A stretch of DNA of 64,000 bases, taken from NCBI GenBank assembly GCA_031763025.1, contig JASSKH010000032.1, positions 2,931,001 through 2,995,000 of the forward strand, in the 5' to 3' direction. A model generated the notes under the pieces. The model saw only the letters and a program-made list of their open reading frames with translations, was not told the DNA's origin and did not search any database. Each line of letters starts with the position of its first letter. Position 1 is the stretch's first letter. Shown one piece after another: positions 19,745-32,081 of this stretch. The DNA is from Macrocystis pyrifera (Eukaryota > Sar > Phaeophyceae > Laminariales > Laminariaceae). A program made the translations under genes and the position numbers.

Positions 19745-20864
19745 TCAAGTGACGTTGAGGGAGAACGACCTCTGGCCAGGCACCAGGAGAATCGCTGCAG
19801 TCAGCTGCGTGTTGGTTGTCACCGTTGCGCTGCAAGCCTCCGCCTTCCGCTGGGTCTTCAGGGTCCTCCTGACGTAGTGGAAGCCCGGTTTGAGAAACGA
19901 GAGCAGCCGCGCAAACGGTGCTCTCCCGTGGAATCTACGGTACGGCGAGTGCATTTCCGGCTTGTCCCATTCCCTCGCTGTCATGTTGATCACATCGCTT
20001 GCGTACACGCATGCCTCAGCCCTGAGGACCTGCGTCGCCGACATCCTTGCATTGCCGAACACGCAAGGGGCCTCCAGGCGGAACGCTATTGCAAGCTCCA
20101 GCGTCATGGCGATCTGTCGCTCGACCACCCCGTCATGCTTCGGAGAATCGACGATGCTCGCGGCGGATGCCGTGATGGTTGAGCTCCACGAATTCCGTCT
20201 TGGTGAACACGGTGCCGTTGCCCGAGCGAAGGCACACCACGATGGACGGCACACCCTTTACGTTGATGTCGGCCAGAAAACCAGCGAAGACCTTCGGGAC
20301 GTCGGACTTCCGCTTCAAGACATACAGCCACCCCAGTCGCGAGTAGCCGCCGACGATCATCATCAAGTACTGCACACCGCCAGCAGACGTAGACCGCTGT
20401 CCCGACAGATCCACGAACAGATGCTCCAGGAGCCTCGTAGAACGACACTCGGTCGCCCACGGCATCGCCATCCTCATCCCGTTCGCTTCAGAACATCCAG
20501 CACACGAAACCAACTCTCCAAAAACCTTATTGCCCATCCGGCGTGCTGTCTCACGGAGGTTGTCAGTGGGATTGGGCAAGGGAAAGGTGAAGTCGTTAAT
20601 ATCAAACCTCCGAATTTTTCCAGGGGCCAAAACAGCGGCAGCAATCGGGGTCTCTACAATCCGCGTGGCATCTAAGTGTGAACCCGCGTCCCTACGAATG
20701 AAGGATAACTGCCCATCCAAAATGTGAGCTCCCTGAGCATCACGTGTCGCCGGGCATTTCAGCATTACGGCATGAAACGAAAACGGGTTGAAGCGAACAC
20801 CGGGTGCTTGTGCTACGTCCGACAGCCTACCTTGAACGTCACACTGAGGGCTGCGCATTACCAT
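19745..20864 (-). pseudogene. GAG-pre-integrase and integrase of copia element 2
   Basis: The minus strand reads RFDINDFTFPLPNPTDNLRE then CAGCSEANG (pre-integrase zinc region), HLFVDLSGQRSTSAGGVQYL (first catalytic Asp), SIVVCLRSGNGTVFTKTEF (second Asp of T-D-N-G replaced by Gly), and DGVVERQIAMTLELAIAF (Glu). A frame change near 20150 separates the last part. The missing second Asp makes this integrase inactive irrespective of frame. Confidence 0.88.
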
Positions 20865-21010
20865 TGGAATCTGGTCGAAGTACTATATTTTCAGTGGCCC
20901 CATGTCACCGACCATCAAACTCCTCTTATCGGGGGAAGGGGGGGTACAGTCTATCATACCAAAGGGGTTACCGGTCAAATGAAAGGTCGCTCCCGAATCC
21001 GCTACTCATT
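20865..21010 (-). pseudogene. Protease of copia element 2
   Basis: On the minus strand VADSGATFHLTGNPFGMID shows an intact aspartic protease catalytic motif DSGAT (plus coordinates 20985-20999). The remainder includes SLMVGDMGPLKI and then a stop, so the flap half is truncated or shifted. Confidence 0.78.
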
Positions 21011-22840
21011 CTGCTCTCCCACTAACCCAAACCAAATCATCAGTCGCCTTGCCTTGGTCCGCAAACTGCGCGGTGAGGAGGTGCGGATCGAACGTAGGCG
21101 TAGGGTTGCCGTGGTTCGCTGGGCCAGGGGAGGAGAAAGTGCTCGAGGAGGGTTGTTGCGACGGGGAAGCTCCGGCCAAGGTATACCCACCACTGCCGTG
21201 GGGCGTCTCCTGCAGCCAGCCACCTCCGTAGTGTATCTCCTGAGGGGTTGACGAGCGGCAGCACCCGGGATGGCGATGTTCATCTGCGCGGGAGCTACCT
21301 GACATTCCGCGACGTAGCGGACCGGTCTGCCGCTCTGGAAGCTGAGCCCCTTGCGCTTCCTGGCGTGTTGTTCGGTGGGAGGCCCCAGCCTGCCGGAGTT
21401 GTAGCAGGCGGCAGGGGTATCGGCGACGACATTATCCCTGATGGTGGGTCGGTAGGTACCCAACCCATGGAGGGGACTACCCCACTCGTGCCGAAAGGGT
21501 CTGGACCAGAGTCATCCCAACGGTACCTGTAGGCCACGGCATCCCAACACCATTTGGGGCCGGTTATCCCCCCCGACGAAGCTCCTCCCCTGTTGCCACC
21601 ATGCTGATGGGGACGATGCTGTAGCTGCTTCTGCTGGGGCTGCTACTGCTGCTGTTGATGCTGCTGCTGCTGCTGCTGATACTGCTGCTGGGGCTGCTGC
21701 TGCTGCTGATGCTGCTGATGCTGTTACTGCTTCCCACCCTTGAACCTCCAGCCTGTCCTGTTCCTGCTTTCCCCTCCTGGACCCGTACCTCCACCACCGG
21801 AAGGTTGCGCACCTCCGGCGTACAAGGCATGCAGATCTACCACTCCCTGCATGCCCAACGGCTTAGAAACCGTCTCTTTCTTTACCTTGTCGTTGTCATA
21901 CGCATCACGGAAAATCTCATCGATCTCGTAACGGGGGATGAAAGGGCAGGAAAGAATTGACTCACTTTGTATCGTGTACGAAGACGAGAGGTTGGTGACC
22001 ATGTGGCGGTTTACTTCCTTCACACTCTTACCGCAGCCCAACATAGCCAGCTCATCCGCTGCCTTATCTACCTTACCTAGAAACAGCAGGGGGTTCTCGT
22101 CCTCAGTCATCGTAATGGTCTCGGATCGTCTTTTTAACCTATGCGTCGCAGCTATCGTATTTGGCAAGTAGTAGTCCTCTAACGCTTTCCAGGCACCACT
22201 TGGCGACATTGCCTTTTTCATTCGAAATTCCGCCATCTTATATCCTGTCATAGATGTCATCATCAATTCGTATATCAATTGCGCATCTCTGATTTCTGGA
22301 GGAGAATGCCTGGAGGCTAGCGCCTCCGGAGTCACCCTCATATCACCTACCAGAACTGGGTTAGCTGTGTTGCTGAGTGCATGCAGGCACTCGAGCGATA
22401 ACACGTAGGCTACAACCGTACTACGCCACATACCTTAAGTGGGCCTCTAGATTATCGATCTTTGGGGGCCTCGACTGGGTAAAACTAGGGCGGTATAAAG
22501 AAGATAATGGCATGCCTGATTGGGCTTCCAGCCCAGGTGTCGACACAGTTGACGTTGGTTGTTGTCTTGCAGCTGCTTCTCCTCTCGTCCCCTCTCCGCG
22601 CCCCCCCCCCCGTTGCTGCTCGCTGCGCGTCCTTCTAATGCGCAGCCTCTGCTCCTCCATCGTCCTTTCCAGGACCTCGATCTTCCCTCTCATTTCATCC
22701 ATCTTCTCCACACTTGCCACGCTGACTTCCTGACTAGGCACATCATCTAAACCCGGCATGCTGGAAGCTTCCAACCTCTCTAGGTTGGCATTGGCGGCGC
22801 TTGCCAAACGAAAATCACCAGCTTTCACTAGTGTGTTGAT
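21011..22840 (-). pseudogene. Gag of copia element 2, with coiled coil and polyQ
   Basis: Minus-strand order: a coiled-coil segment EKMDEMRGKIEVLERTMEEQ (before 22421), a proline/serine linker, then after a frame change MRVTPEALASRHSPPEIRDA, MKKAMSPSGAWKALEDYYLP and HRLKRRSETITMTEDENPLL, the UBN2 gag core (21724-22431). Downstream are the polyglutamine tract and a decayed CCHC knuckle (CYNSGRLGPPTEQHARKRK), in which expected C, H and C are S, P and H. Packages element RNA. Confidence 0.85.
21627..21730 (-). repeat. CTG/CAG microsatellite in gag of copia element 2
   Basis: The plus strand is CTG, TTG and CTA triplets; the minus strand encodes a Gln/Ser-rich tract depending on frame. Confidence 0.88.
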
Positions 22841-22860
22841 TGATCTCAAAAGGTATAGAC

Positions 22861-23108
22861 GCAGCTGGCACGGGAACGCGTGGTTGACTCCAGACAACAC
22901 GGAACTCCTCTGATATGGTATCCGAGCTAGCACATGGCAACGCATGCAGGTTATTATCCAGCAAGTTGCCAACACAATAAACCTCCCGGTTGTCCCGCAA
23001 AATATCCTCCTAATCATCCCTCTCATATAATCCCACATCAATGTATGGAACTCCTTAATGTTAGCTGGGACATCTCCGTCGTGTCCCTGGCTGATTTGGG
23101 CTGAAACA
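22861..23108 (-). repeat. 5' LTR of copia element 2
   Basis: It pairs with 16458-16715. On the minus strand it begins TGTTTCAGCCC and ends near GCCAGCTGC. The downstream leader GTCTATACC does not match the usual initiator-Met primer site. Confidence 0.88.
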
Positions 23109-26100
23109 GGGTGCCTTCTAAGCGTGCCGTTGCCAGCAAGATGCTGTTAAAAAAATGATGGCTGACGCAGTGGTGACCTTCCTGCGACTTGAGCGGGGAT
23201 CACTAAGCTCGGTGTAACTCTGGCGAACAAACGCCCGGCGCCGTGTTGCACAGGCATAGCACGTAGGCACGAGATATATATATGTGCGCGTAAATGCTTT
23301 TTTAACATTCGCCGCCTAGAGATGAAGCATACCTCATGAATACCTGGCCCAGCGAACGACCGCTGTCCAGGTCCAAGCCACGACCCTGTGTGTTCGCATC
23401 TCCTGCCAGTCTGCCAGCACCCCTCCGTGGTGTATGCCACTTGGCACTCCCACAATCCCGATTAACCAAACAATGCCAGCTACTGCTGTCGAAGTGCGCT
23501 ACATCCTACTGTTACGTACTCAGCCGAAAAATAGGAACCGTAACGCCTAATTCTCTCTACAACAACTAACTGCAGATTATTATCATATCGGTTCTCGATC
23601 CCAAAAAGTATTTTACCTGTAACATACACGACGATAAACCAGTACCGAGTACGAGCCTCCGGACAAACGAAGGGGTCGGGGTTTGTCAATGCTCGCTAAA
23701 AACACTACGTAGGAGCACGAGTACAGCAATATTGTCAGCCTTATCATCGCGTGGTATCGTGTTCGAGAACATGTGCGCGGATATGCGACACTGAGGCGCG
23801 GGTTATGGGTTTGCTTGTAAGCCATCTGGATTTTATGTTTGCATATCGATGTTACACTTTGGGTGGCTGCGAACAAAAGCCAAAACACGAATTTCTGGGA
23901 TGCAACGCGTAAACACGAGGTACTGTATAGTTAGGACAAGTAACGACAGTCAAGCGTGGCGCATAAACCACTGAGCCACTCACTCAGCGCTGGATGAGCG
24001 CTGAGCCGACCATGAACGGCTTGGGTGAGACCGCAATGCATTCTGTTTAGTGGGTATTATTGCGATAATCTGAGAAGATCTTCTTGAGAGGTGCACTATG
24101 TCGCAGGAAGATGATGGGAGAAACGTTTGATATCTGCCGCTTATTAAATATCTTGTAGATTGCATCGCCAGAAACTGCTGGAAACCCGGTGACTCAGCCC
24201 CCACCCGCCCCATCACAAGGCTGGAGAGCCTTCATGTTATTATTGTGTAATATTTGGTGATGATGGTCAATTTCTTTACATTACTACTCCACGTCGGTGC
24301 GAACGGGTGGAGATATGGTTTATTCGAGGGGCAAATATGCTTTGTTGACAGAGTCGCTGGTTTACACCTTCCTACGGTACGCGCGGAGTCCAAAACCACC
24401 GCGTTAACTTTCGCCTCGTCTAGGCGGTGGCCACGACTCGTTGTACTCTGTGAGTATGTTTGTCGTTGGTTCGCTTATCAAATGGGGATTCAAACCGCCT
24501 TTCCCAACAACAATGTGTCTGAACAAGCAGTAGTGAAGTGCGAGTGCGGGTATGATAGTGAACGAACAGCAGTCAAACAACAGGGAAGAAGCATAACTCG
24601 CAGCAAGCAGCAGCAACAACACACAAACCACGTAAACGCTGCAACTATGTGACACGGCGTCTTGCTGTTCGTTTTAAAAAAAGCCGCATTGCAGCAGCAA
24701 ATTCAGCCTGGGTTGTACGAGTCATTGACGCGAGCGCACCGAGCATGACTTAAGCTGCTGCGCAGTACCTATTGAAGCCTTCATCCTTGCTATTATTAAT
24801 TGTAGAGTACGCAGGGCTGAGCTGGGGTATACCAGACGAACCTGACCACATAATTAATTCCGATGCTTCGGGTACATCTACGAACAGCTGCATGCATAAC
24901 ATCCTCAGAGAGAGGTGTATGTATCCGCAGCAGAGTCGTATTCGCAGCGTCCATGCCGCGGATTTGACTGAGTCATGTGCATTGACACCACTTTAAATAT
25001 CCGTTACAAACTAGAGCTGCCCGTGGCAGCAAGCAGCACAGAAGATGGCGCTTATAAATAAAAGTCACTGCTGTTAACCCCTGTGAGGGTCGGAATGATC
25101 CGACGATTATATATATGAAAATATTACAAATACGTCCGGTGTGAGTTCGATCGGTTAAAAGGGTTGCGCTCAACTGGTGTAGCTGCCTAATGCGCTGGTC
25201 CTACACTTTTCCATTTACAGTGTGGTGTTAGTGTATTGGAGTTACGATGTACTACTAACGTTGGGGTTATTGATCAATTTTACTAGTGGTGGGGTAGGCT
25301 GTTCGCGCGCCCTTCTAAATGTAGTCCTCGTTAGGAAAATACAGTACTTTCGTGACTCCCCTGGATGCCACTCGGATCAACACGATCTGACAAGGACGAT
25401 GACTGTCCGTTACCATACTAGGCACTGATGGATACCAGTGCCATATAGTCCGAATACAGGACAACATGAGACGATACTATTACATGATACGGTATCACAA
25501 CTGCTGGTACCAACAATAGGGGCATCATACGAAAATATCCCACTTGCACAGTCACTGTTCAGCCACACGACGCAGTGCGGACGGTTGGGGCAGTGGGTAT
25601 TTACGATGCATCCTGCAGAGACACTTACAGCAGGCGCAGACGCGTGCAACGATAGGGGTAGCTAAGCAGCGAACAGCGCAGAAGTAGATGACTCTCATAT
25701 TCTTGAAAGGCCACGGTTATAACTCCTCTAGGTCTTCAGAGGGAACGGTGAGATGGTCATACCCTTGCACATCTCTACGTCGTGGTCGACACTGCAGTGG
25801 ACATGTACCAGCAACGGCGTGCATATACCTTCAGCGAGAGGCACATTCCAACCAAAGGAATGGAGGGGATAGTGTTGAAGAGGCAGCACAGTTGGCTTTC
25901 AGTGCATGAATATCTCTTTCACTCTCTCGTTCTCGTGTTCTACCGGCCTCATTTGTATGTACTTGATAGTCAAATAGCTGCAGGGGGTGCTACGAACCGA
26001 ATCAACCTCAAGAGTGCCAGTAGCGTCCACAGAGGAATACGCAGCGGCATCAGAAGTTCATACAAGCGTACCGCTGCTTCACGACAAAAGCCCGCACAAG

Positions 26101-26841
26101 CCCGCACCAGCAAGCAACGCCGCGGATAGCTCTCATGCATCCCGGTTTCAATCCCTTTAATTTTCCACAGGGAAGAGGTGTCGATCATATCTTATTGATA
26201 GACATATATTTGACGATTTCAGGTCGTCCACATGACGCAGGCCGAGGGACCTTTATCAAGCGCCACGTGAGAGATTTGCGTTCTCAGCAGCATGGTGCTA
26301 TTCTACCGCGGCATGTCCTCCCAGGAAGTATTTTGACTGCACTGCTCTCGGTGTAAGTCGCTACTCGTACGTAGTTTTACCGAATCCCATGTATGAGGGT
26401 GCATGCAATGATGCGGCTGCGCTCTAAGCGTGTGTACCGGGTGTATGCATACTTGATTCCGCTTCGAGTTTAAAAGCACCTTTGATGTAGCCCGTTTTCG
26501 CACGGTTACATAATTTCGACAAAAGGGTGGCTTTAACGGGTAAATATATTTTCTATTGCATACCTGGTAGGCCGTGGTTTATTTGTTTCGTGTAGTCTCG
26601 GTCCGGCCGCAGCAGCAACGACCAACAGCCACAACAACAGATCATAGTGCAGGTGGGTTTGTTCACGGAATTTGCAGCCGAAACAGCGGCGAGCCGCCCC
26701 GACAGCAACAACAGCAAGGGTTCCACATGGACCACGACTGGGTCAAGCCTGCAGCGTGCAGCAGAAACTCAAAGCGACTGTGGTGCCTCCCACGTTTACT
26801 GCACAATGTTCGACGTTGGTAGTTTAACATAATATATATTT
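23109..26841. other. Intergenic, no gene recognised
   Basis: Reading frames up to 132 codons exist (24254-24652 on the plus strand), but none shows a family signature or a convincing exon structure. There are short AT-rich and CAG-rich patches (about 24600-24630 and 26605-26720). I see no RNA gene. Confidence 0.5.
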
Positions 26842-28060
26842 AGTGCCATATTTTTATGCCCATAACCGTATAGCTGGTACGGGATGGATGAAGCAAAATG
26901 CAGGTTGCCGACGGCACAATGTATACAGCATCAGAGTTACATCAATAGCACGGTTTCTCGTCACACTGGGGCCTGCGCGGACACTTTACGTTTTCCCGAA
27001 GGTTGGTTGGGGCTTAACAGCGTCGTGTTTACCCTATCGCATTACTCCGTCACGGTAATAGGGCACACATCAGTCAGATGACAAACAAACAACGCTCTGT
27101 AATAGCTTTCGAGCGTGACCGGAGGACAGGAGGTACCGGGTACGCTGTTGCAAGCGCAGTAAAAGTATTCGAGGTGATTCATATACGTGCTTGGTTTACC
27201 TGTTTTTTGCCGGAAGGTACGACGCGGTGTACGTATATTATTTTTCTCTCCTCTATTATTAATAGAGGAAATTTCAACCCGACAAACATTTCTTTTGGCA
27301 GTCATACCAGCGGTGAGCAACCGCAGCAACATCCAGCGGCAGAAGTTCCGAAAGGATGGCGGCTGTGCGAAGGAATTGAACTGAAACCTGTGCTGCGTCA
27401 CGCGTTTACGGACTGCGCCCAATGTTTTACACTTCTTAGTTAATACAATACTCGTTTATGTGCAAAACTTGAAATTTCTCATGAAACGAGAAAAACACCG
27501 ACCACACGTTATATTTACGGTACGTCGATACGCGACATCCCGGTGCCTTGCGGCAAGCGCAAGCACTGACCAAGGGGGACAACGAGGCGGATTTGAGGGG
27601 TACCGGTGAGCGGTGGGGATGCCCGACCACCTTGGCGCCCCCTTCCACGTCTTGGAGAGCAAGTCATTGGCGGGTACGACCGTTGACGACATCCAGAAGA
27701 TCGGGAGGTGGAAGTCGGAGAACGAAGCGAATTGCTACATCGAAATCGACCACTTGCACTCAGGTCCAACCGTCAACGAGAAAACGGTACCATTAATAGC
27801 ACGAGCGAGCTGCCACTGTCTCCAGCTGTTGAGCCGGATTTCTCTGCGTGCGCGCTCACGCACGGCTAAAATATACCAGCACGAAGCAGTTTTGGGCGAG
27901 ACAACACAACGCCCGGTAGGTGGCTATTCACGAACAAAGAAACACAAGGAAGTTTGGGTAGGACCATCGACCGGGGTAGGAGGCCTCATCCAATCCAATA
28001 CGTACATTGACTGATCATTGGCAGCGTGGAACAATACTGTGGTAATCGTGACCCAATCAA
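26842..28060 (+). mobile_element. Dispersed repeat family A, copy 2 (longer)
   Basis: The plus strand here aligns with the minus strand of 8430-9352. Shared landmarks are tggtacgggatggatgaagc, gtcagatgacaaacaaacaa, gcaagcgcagtaaa, ttgccggaagg and tggaagtcggagaacg. An internal 340-bp segment (27260-27600) is unique to this copy. A recombinase-like peptide lies at 27613-27780. It may be the 3' part of a Crypton or DIRS/Ngaro-type element; this is an inference. Confidence 0.72.
27613..27780 (+). pseudogene. Possible tyrosine recombinase C-terminal fragment
   Basis: The peptide SLAGTTVDDIQKIGRWKSEN followed by NCYIEIDH resembles the C-terminal signature of tyrosine recombinases: a small-residue helix, I-x-x-x-G-R-W-x-S, then a Tyr nucleophile about ten residues on. 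Only this tail is visible; the R-K-H-R catalytic set upstream was not found. The equivalent of copy 1 has the frame shifted and G-R-W changed to R-R-W. Confidence 0.35.
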
Positions 28061-28326
28061 AGGAACCAATCTTTGGTACAAAGATATGAACCCAGGGTAT
28101 GTTGGATTTACTCAGAGTTAGAACGCACGAAGCGATCGGTTTGTCGAAGCCTAGCCTACCCTTAGAGAACAGGGTGATAGGCACATGGAAAAAACAGACC
28201 TTCCCACCCACCCTACAGGCTAGGTAGTATTTTTTGCAACACGATCATTTCAATACCAGGGATGGGCGCCGCGCTGAGACTCACCACGAGGTTTATCCCG
28301 CGCGAGGTCTTCCTGCTCCGAAGCAG

Positions 28327-28402
28327 GAGGCATCATCCAATCCAATACTTACATTGAATGATCGTTGGCAGCGTGGAAGAACACTGCAGGTTTCAATTAC
28401 TC
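28327..28402 (+). repeat. Partial duplication of repeat family A end
   Basis: gaggcatcatccaatccaat and the following 55 bases repeat 27980-28055 with scattered differences; the two copies are 347 bp apart in direct orientation. Confidence 0.75.
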
Positions 28403-28894
28403 AGTTGTTTAGGGTTAAGACACAAGCCGAAGGTTGAGCACTTCAGGCGTAATAAAGGCAAGGGAAGAGGAGGGGTGGACGAGGACAAGGGTTTTGGGAA
28501 AAAAACTAGTGTGAAAGACGCTTCTCTGACAAAAAAAAACACGAAAAATGTTAATTGGGGAAGGTTTGTGTCCAAAAAAACGAATGCCATCCATTGTTTG
28601 TTCTTGGCCTCCCTTCCACCACAAACGCACTCGTTGAGCAGGGCGTGATGTCTTTACTAGTCACATACCACCGAACTAAAAGGGCTCGCGTCCCGAGACC
28701 AAACAATGCTATCGCCTGACGCTACTATCAAGCCAAACGGAAGTGAGTACCGGTCCCGGTTCGATCAACCACCCTGTCAATCACTGGTAGCGTGAGCATG
28801 TATACTTGAAATATATTCAGAGACCCCGCAATCGTTTCGCTTCAAGGCTTCTAGGGCGAGGGGACGTGCATGGCTCGCAGGGCGGAGAGCAGCA

Positions 28895-29604
28895 GGCATC
28901 CCATCTCGCTATGTCTCTCTGACCGACGTACCCCGATTCTGGTAAGTACGCGACGACAGTCGCGTGACTATATGGAGGCGGTATTTCATCCGGACCGTTC
29001 TACCTTTGAGCACGGCATTGTCATCGTTCTGCGTTACAGCCGGAGAGTTGAACAAGCTGGGGCTACCAAGCGTGTATGTCCCCTCGATGCGCTCGACCCC
29101 GAGTTCCGTGGCTAGTCTTGCGGCGGTAATAATTGTCATTGCTCCTCCAAGCGAGTGTCTTGCGGTTCACAAGCTTCGATCTTGCTGATGTTCTCATTGA
29201 GGTCGTTGAAACATCCCCTGCACCTGCAGTGACGGCCACAAGCTGTCCTGGGCATCGAAGAACCCGCTGTGTACCTTGCCCTTTCCAACGCCAATGTCGG
29301 TGGAAATTGGAAATGACTTGGGCCGAACCCTGAAGTTTTAGCACCAGTTGACGGATGATGTCGTCCCCCGAAAAAACGATGCTAATGTCGCGCAAAGTAT
29401 TCACGATCAAAACTGCATTATCGGCCCTCGTATTGGTTCCGGCACCGTAGAAAAAAACGATATGAATATCGTCATCTGGTATACATAGTCTGTACCTGTC
29501 CGCCACCTTCGTCGCCTCATCTTGCAAGGGCCTGTTGGGAATGTCATACACCAACCCGGATAGATAAGCCAGTCTGGCCGCCATGTTCCAGTTCAACGTC
29601 ACCC
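28895..29604 (-). pseudogene. Decayed class 3 lipase paralogue
   Basis: The minus strand aligns with the lipase at 48911-49833. Matching pieces are VTLNWNMAARLAYLSGLVYD, a weakened oxyanion region (SIVFSGDDI where the intact copy has FIVFRGTAS), the nucleophile elbow reading ARHSLGGAM (the first Gly of GGHSLGG changed to Arg), ITAARLATELGVERIEGTY and LGSPSLFNSPAV with VLKGRTVRMKY. At least two frame changes lie between these pieces, and the C-terminal catalytic His region is absent. An AG dinucleotide sits at the same exon start as in the intact gene. Confidence 0.88.
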
Positions 29605-29639
29605 TTGCACCATAGATGCAAGATCCACGGCGCAACGGA

Positions 29640-31300
29640 CGTTAAACGGCAAGGAAGCAGCACTTGCACGGTTGAGTCGACATTGCGCAGATCACTACAT
29701 ACGAAGATTACATCGTAAGCTGACCTTGTCGTCATGTGTGTTGCTGCACACACACATTTTTTTCCCCTCCACCGGTAGTACGCAGAACCTTTCTTGGTAT
29801 GTGCACATATTGCGTCCGTTCAGAGTACCACGTACAACGTAGTCGTGGGGCATAGGTGTGGTGCTCGCACACAAGGGTGAATCAGTTCTCTCGGGATGCA
29901 GGGGTCGCCAGCACCAACAGTGTGTGCAGCTCGAAACATCGGCGGCACCAGCATTAAACAGGCGCAGGTATAAAAATACCAATGCGAACGACGTTACGAA
30001 AACGGACAATGATACATGTAGATATAAAATAGGTCCAGTGTTGCTGAGGGCAGTAGTACCGCAGCACGTAGTACACTCCAGCGGTGTACGTCGATACACG
30101 CTGTGGCAGGAGTAGCACCTGACTATACTGGGGTCCCTCATTCTAGAGAATAGTCAGCGTACAATCCCGACAAGCAATGCCTATATGTCCGAACAAAAGT
30201 GCGACCAAATGTCACACTCTTGATGGAGGCGTGCTAAGAACGGTGTCGAAATTTCTGATCAGAATATTTCTGACTGCCCGGGCTCCCGAACCCACTATCG
30301 TCGGAATACCACCAGTGCTTTACAATATTTTTCGTTGTGTAGGCAGGGTTCGAGATTGTTCGTCGGCTTGCACTTCCAGCTCTTCTCTAAATCAGTTTTT
30401 GGGTTAGGTGTGCAGCTCTTAAAGGTAAGGGCCTCAGGAAACATCTGCTGCACTCCTGCCGTACCGTGCACCAGTCTAGTCTAGCGACATTGGACGATTC
30501 CTGGGGAGGGAGCCACGTCAGTCGGGAAAAAAAAAAGAATACTAACATATGCTACGACCCCTCGCGTATAGAACGCGTCCGGCGTGCACTCAAATTTTCT
30601 CAAATAGCCGGCTGCGGTTCGAGTGCTCAACGGATAGGCAGATCTGTGCGACAATTTGTTGCAGCCAATGAGATCAATAAATATACTTATCGGTATTGGA
30701 GTCTGACTCTGAACTGTGGATCGCTTCATCGGACGGCTGGCATCATTATCGTGAACTGCTCCACTGCGAAATATTCTGGAGACGCAGCTTCTGCAGGGCT
30801 ATTCGGACGTTTGTTCATATGGACGAATTGGCCACACCCCACTTTGCCGTGTGTACAGGTCGAATCGACGTATAGGTCACGAACCACCTGACACAAACGA
30901 CCGTGAATACTCGGCAGGTGGACTACCCAAAAAATTGGGTCTGAGGGTGAGAGGCTTGAGAAATTGGATGACGGGGGGGGGGGGGGGGCGAATCGGGTAT
31001 TTCCCTCTAGGTTTGACCACGTGGTCGATTCACTGGATAACAGAATACAAAAAAATCGCTGGGTGGCTATCAAATACACGAGCATTCAAACAGAGATAAG
31101 CACATACTTTGTTCGTGGGTAACCAGATCTCAGGTAGGCATTAAAGACACGGATGAAAAAAGGGCCCAAACGTCGGAAAGGTGGCAATTCCCACAACTAT
31201 GAGCCTGCTATAGACACGCGGCACAGGTACGTAAATCTCCCAATAGACGCGCCTATACTTGTCATGCCACACGTCGAAAGTCTGTTGTGCTCCTGATAGT
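29640..31300. other. Intergenic, no gene recognised
   Basis: Frames of up to 148 codons (29695-30141 minus, 30466-30891 plus) lack recognisable motifs. A G homopolymer of about 20 bases lies near 30967-30988. Confidence 0.45.
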
Positions 31301-31309
31301 TTTTGTAGA

Positions 31310-32081
31310 TCAGGTTTGTTCTGCGGAACCAGATCTCACGCCAATATCTCGGAAATTATGAGCAGAAGAAATACGCGACAAAGATCTTGGAACACTTCCA
31401 GTGATGCGTTCGTAAGTGCAACCCTTCGATCTCCTTCGCATCAGAGCCGACGCGATACATCCCTGGGTCTCGAGACATTTCGGTTGCCGCCGCGTCCCTG
31501 TAGACATCGACATCGTCTGCCGAACGGCGCCGCAGAGTCCAGCAGACCGACAAGAGCGTCGGCAAGTGACTCTCGACGCTTCGAAATCAACGAACCACGA
31601 GGGCCAGGTCAAGCCAATGACCTTGATTCCGTCTATTTGATGTAGACGAGAAGATGTGCCTTCGGCCGTGAAGAGATCGTGGGCAAGCTCCCTGTCCCTG
31701 TCGGGGAAAGACCGGCATGTGTCGAGGAAGCGTTTCGCATCTCCCGGCGTTCTTGAAGTCAACGAAATACACGCAGTTAATATCTACGGTTAGGTGAACT
31801 AGAGCTAGCACATTGGTGACCGCCAAGCCTCGAACGTATATCTCAACAGTACATTGGCACACATATCGTCCATCCGGGGCATTGTTTCCAGTTACGTTTG
31901 TAGTGAACAGTGGAAAAAATAACGTTCTTTTGTCGTGAGGCTTCAAATAATCCTCTTCCGGATTGGGCCGCACGTACGTACAGCAGTACACACACAGGGT
32001 TTTGGCAATGAAACTCAATATCCTGAGGATTCCGTTTTGGAATTCTGCATGTCTATGTGCATATATGCGCCAGCAATGCAA
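31310..32081 (-). pseudogene. Unknown degenerate coding remnant
   Basis: Two overlapping minus-strand frames join head to tail. The first reads YLKPHDKRTLFFPLFTTNVT, YVCQCTVEIYVRGLAVTNV and VYFVDFKNAG; the second picks up GDAKRFLDTCRSFPDRDREL and IDGIKVIGLTWPSWFVDFEA at the same point. The protein-like composition of both and the single frame change between them suggest a once-continuous gene or exon. I do not recognise the family. Confidence 0.3.

Larger units (their letters stand above)
16458..23108 (-). mobile_element. Ty1/copia retrotransposon, minus strand (element 2)
   Basis: Reading the minus strand from 23108 downward gives 5' LTR, gag with coiled coil and polyglutamine, degenerate zinc knuckle, protease, pre-integrase/integrase, a Pro/Thr-rich repeat hinge, RT, RNase H, and 3' LTR. 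This is the copia order. The two LTRs (22861-23108 and 16458-16715) share about 200 aligned bases. The coding part has many frame changes. It resembles copia element 1 in RT and RNase H but is a different family by its gag and LTRs. Confidence 0.92.
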
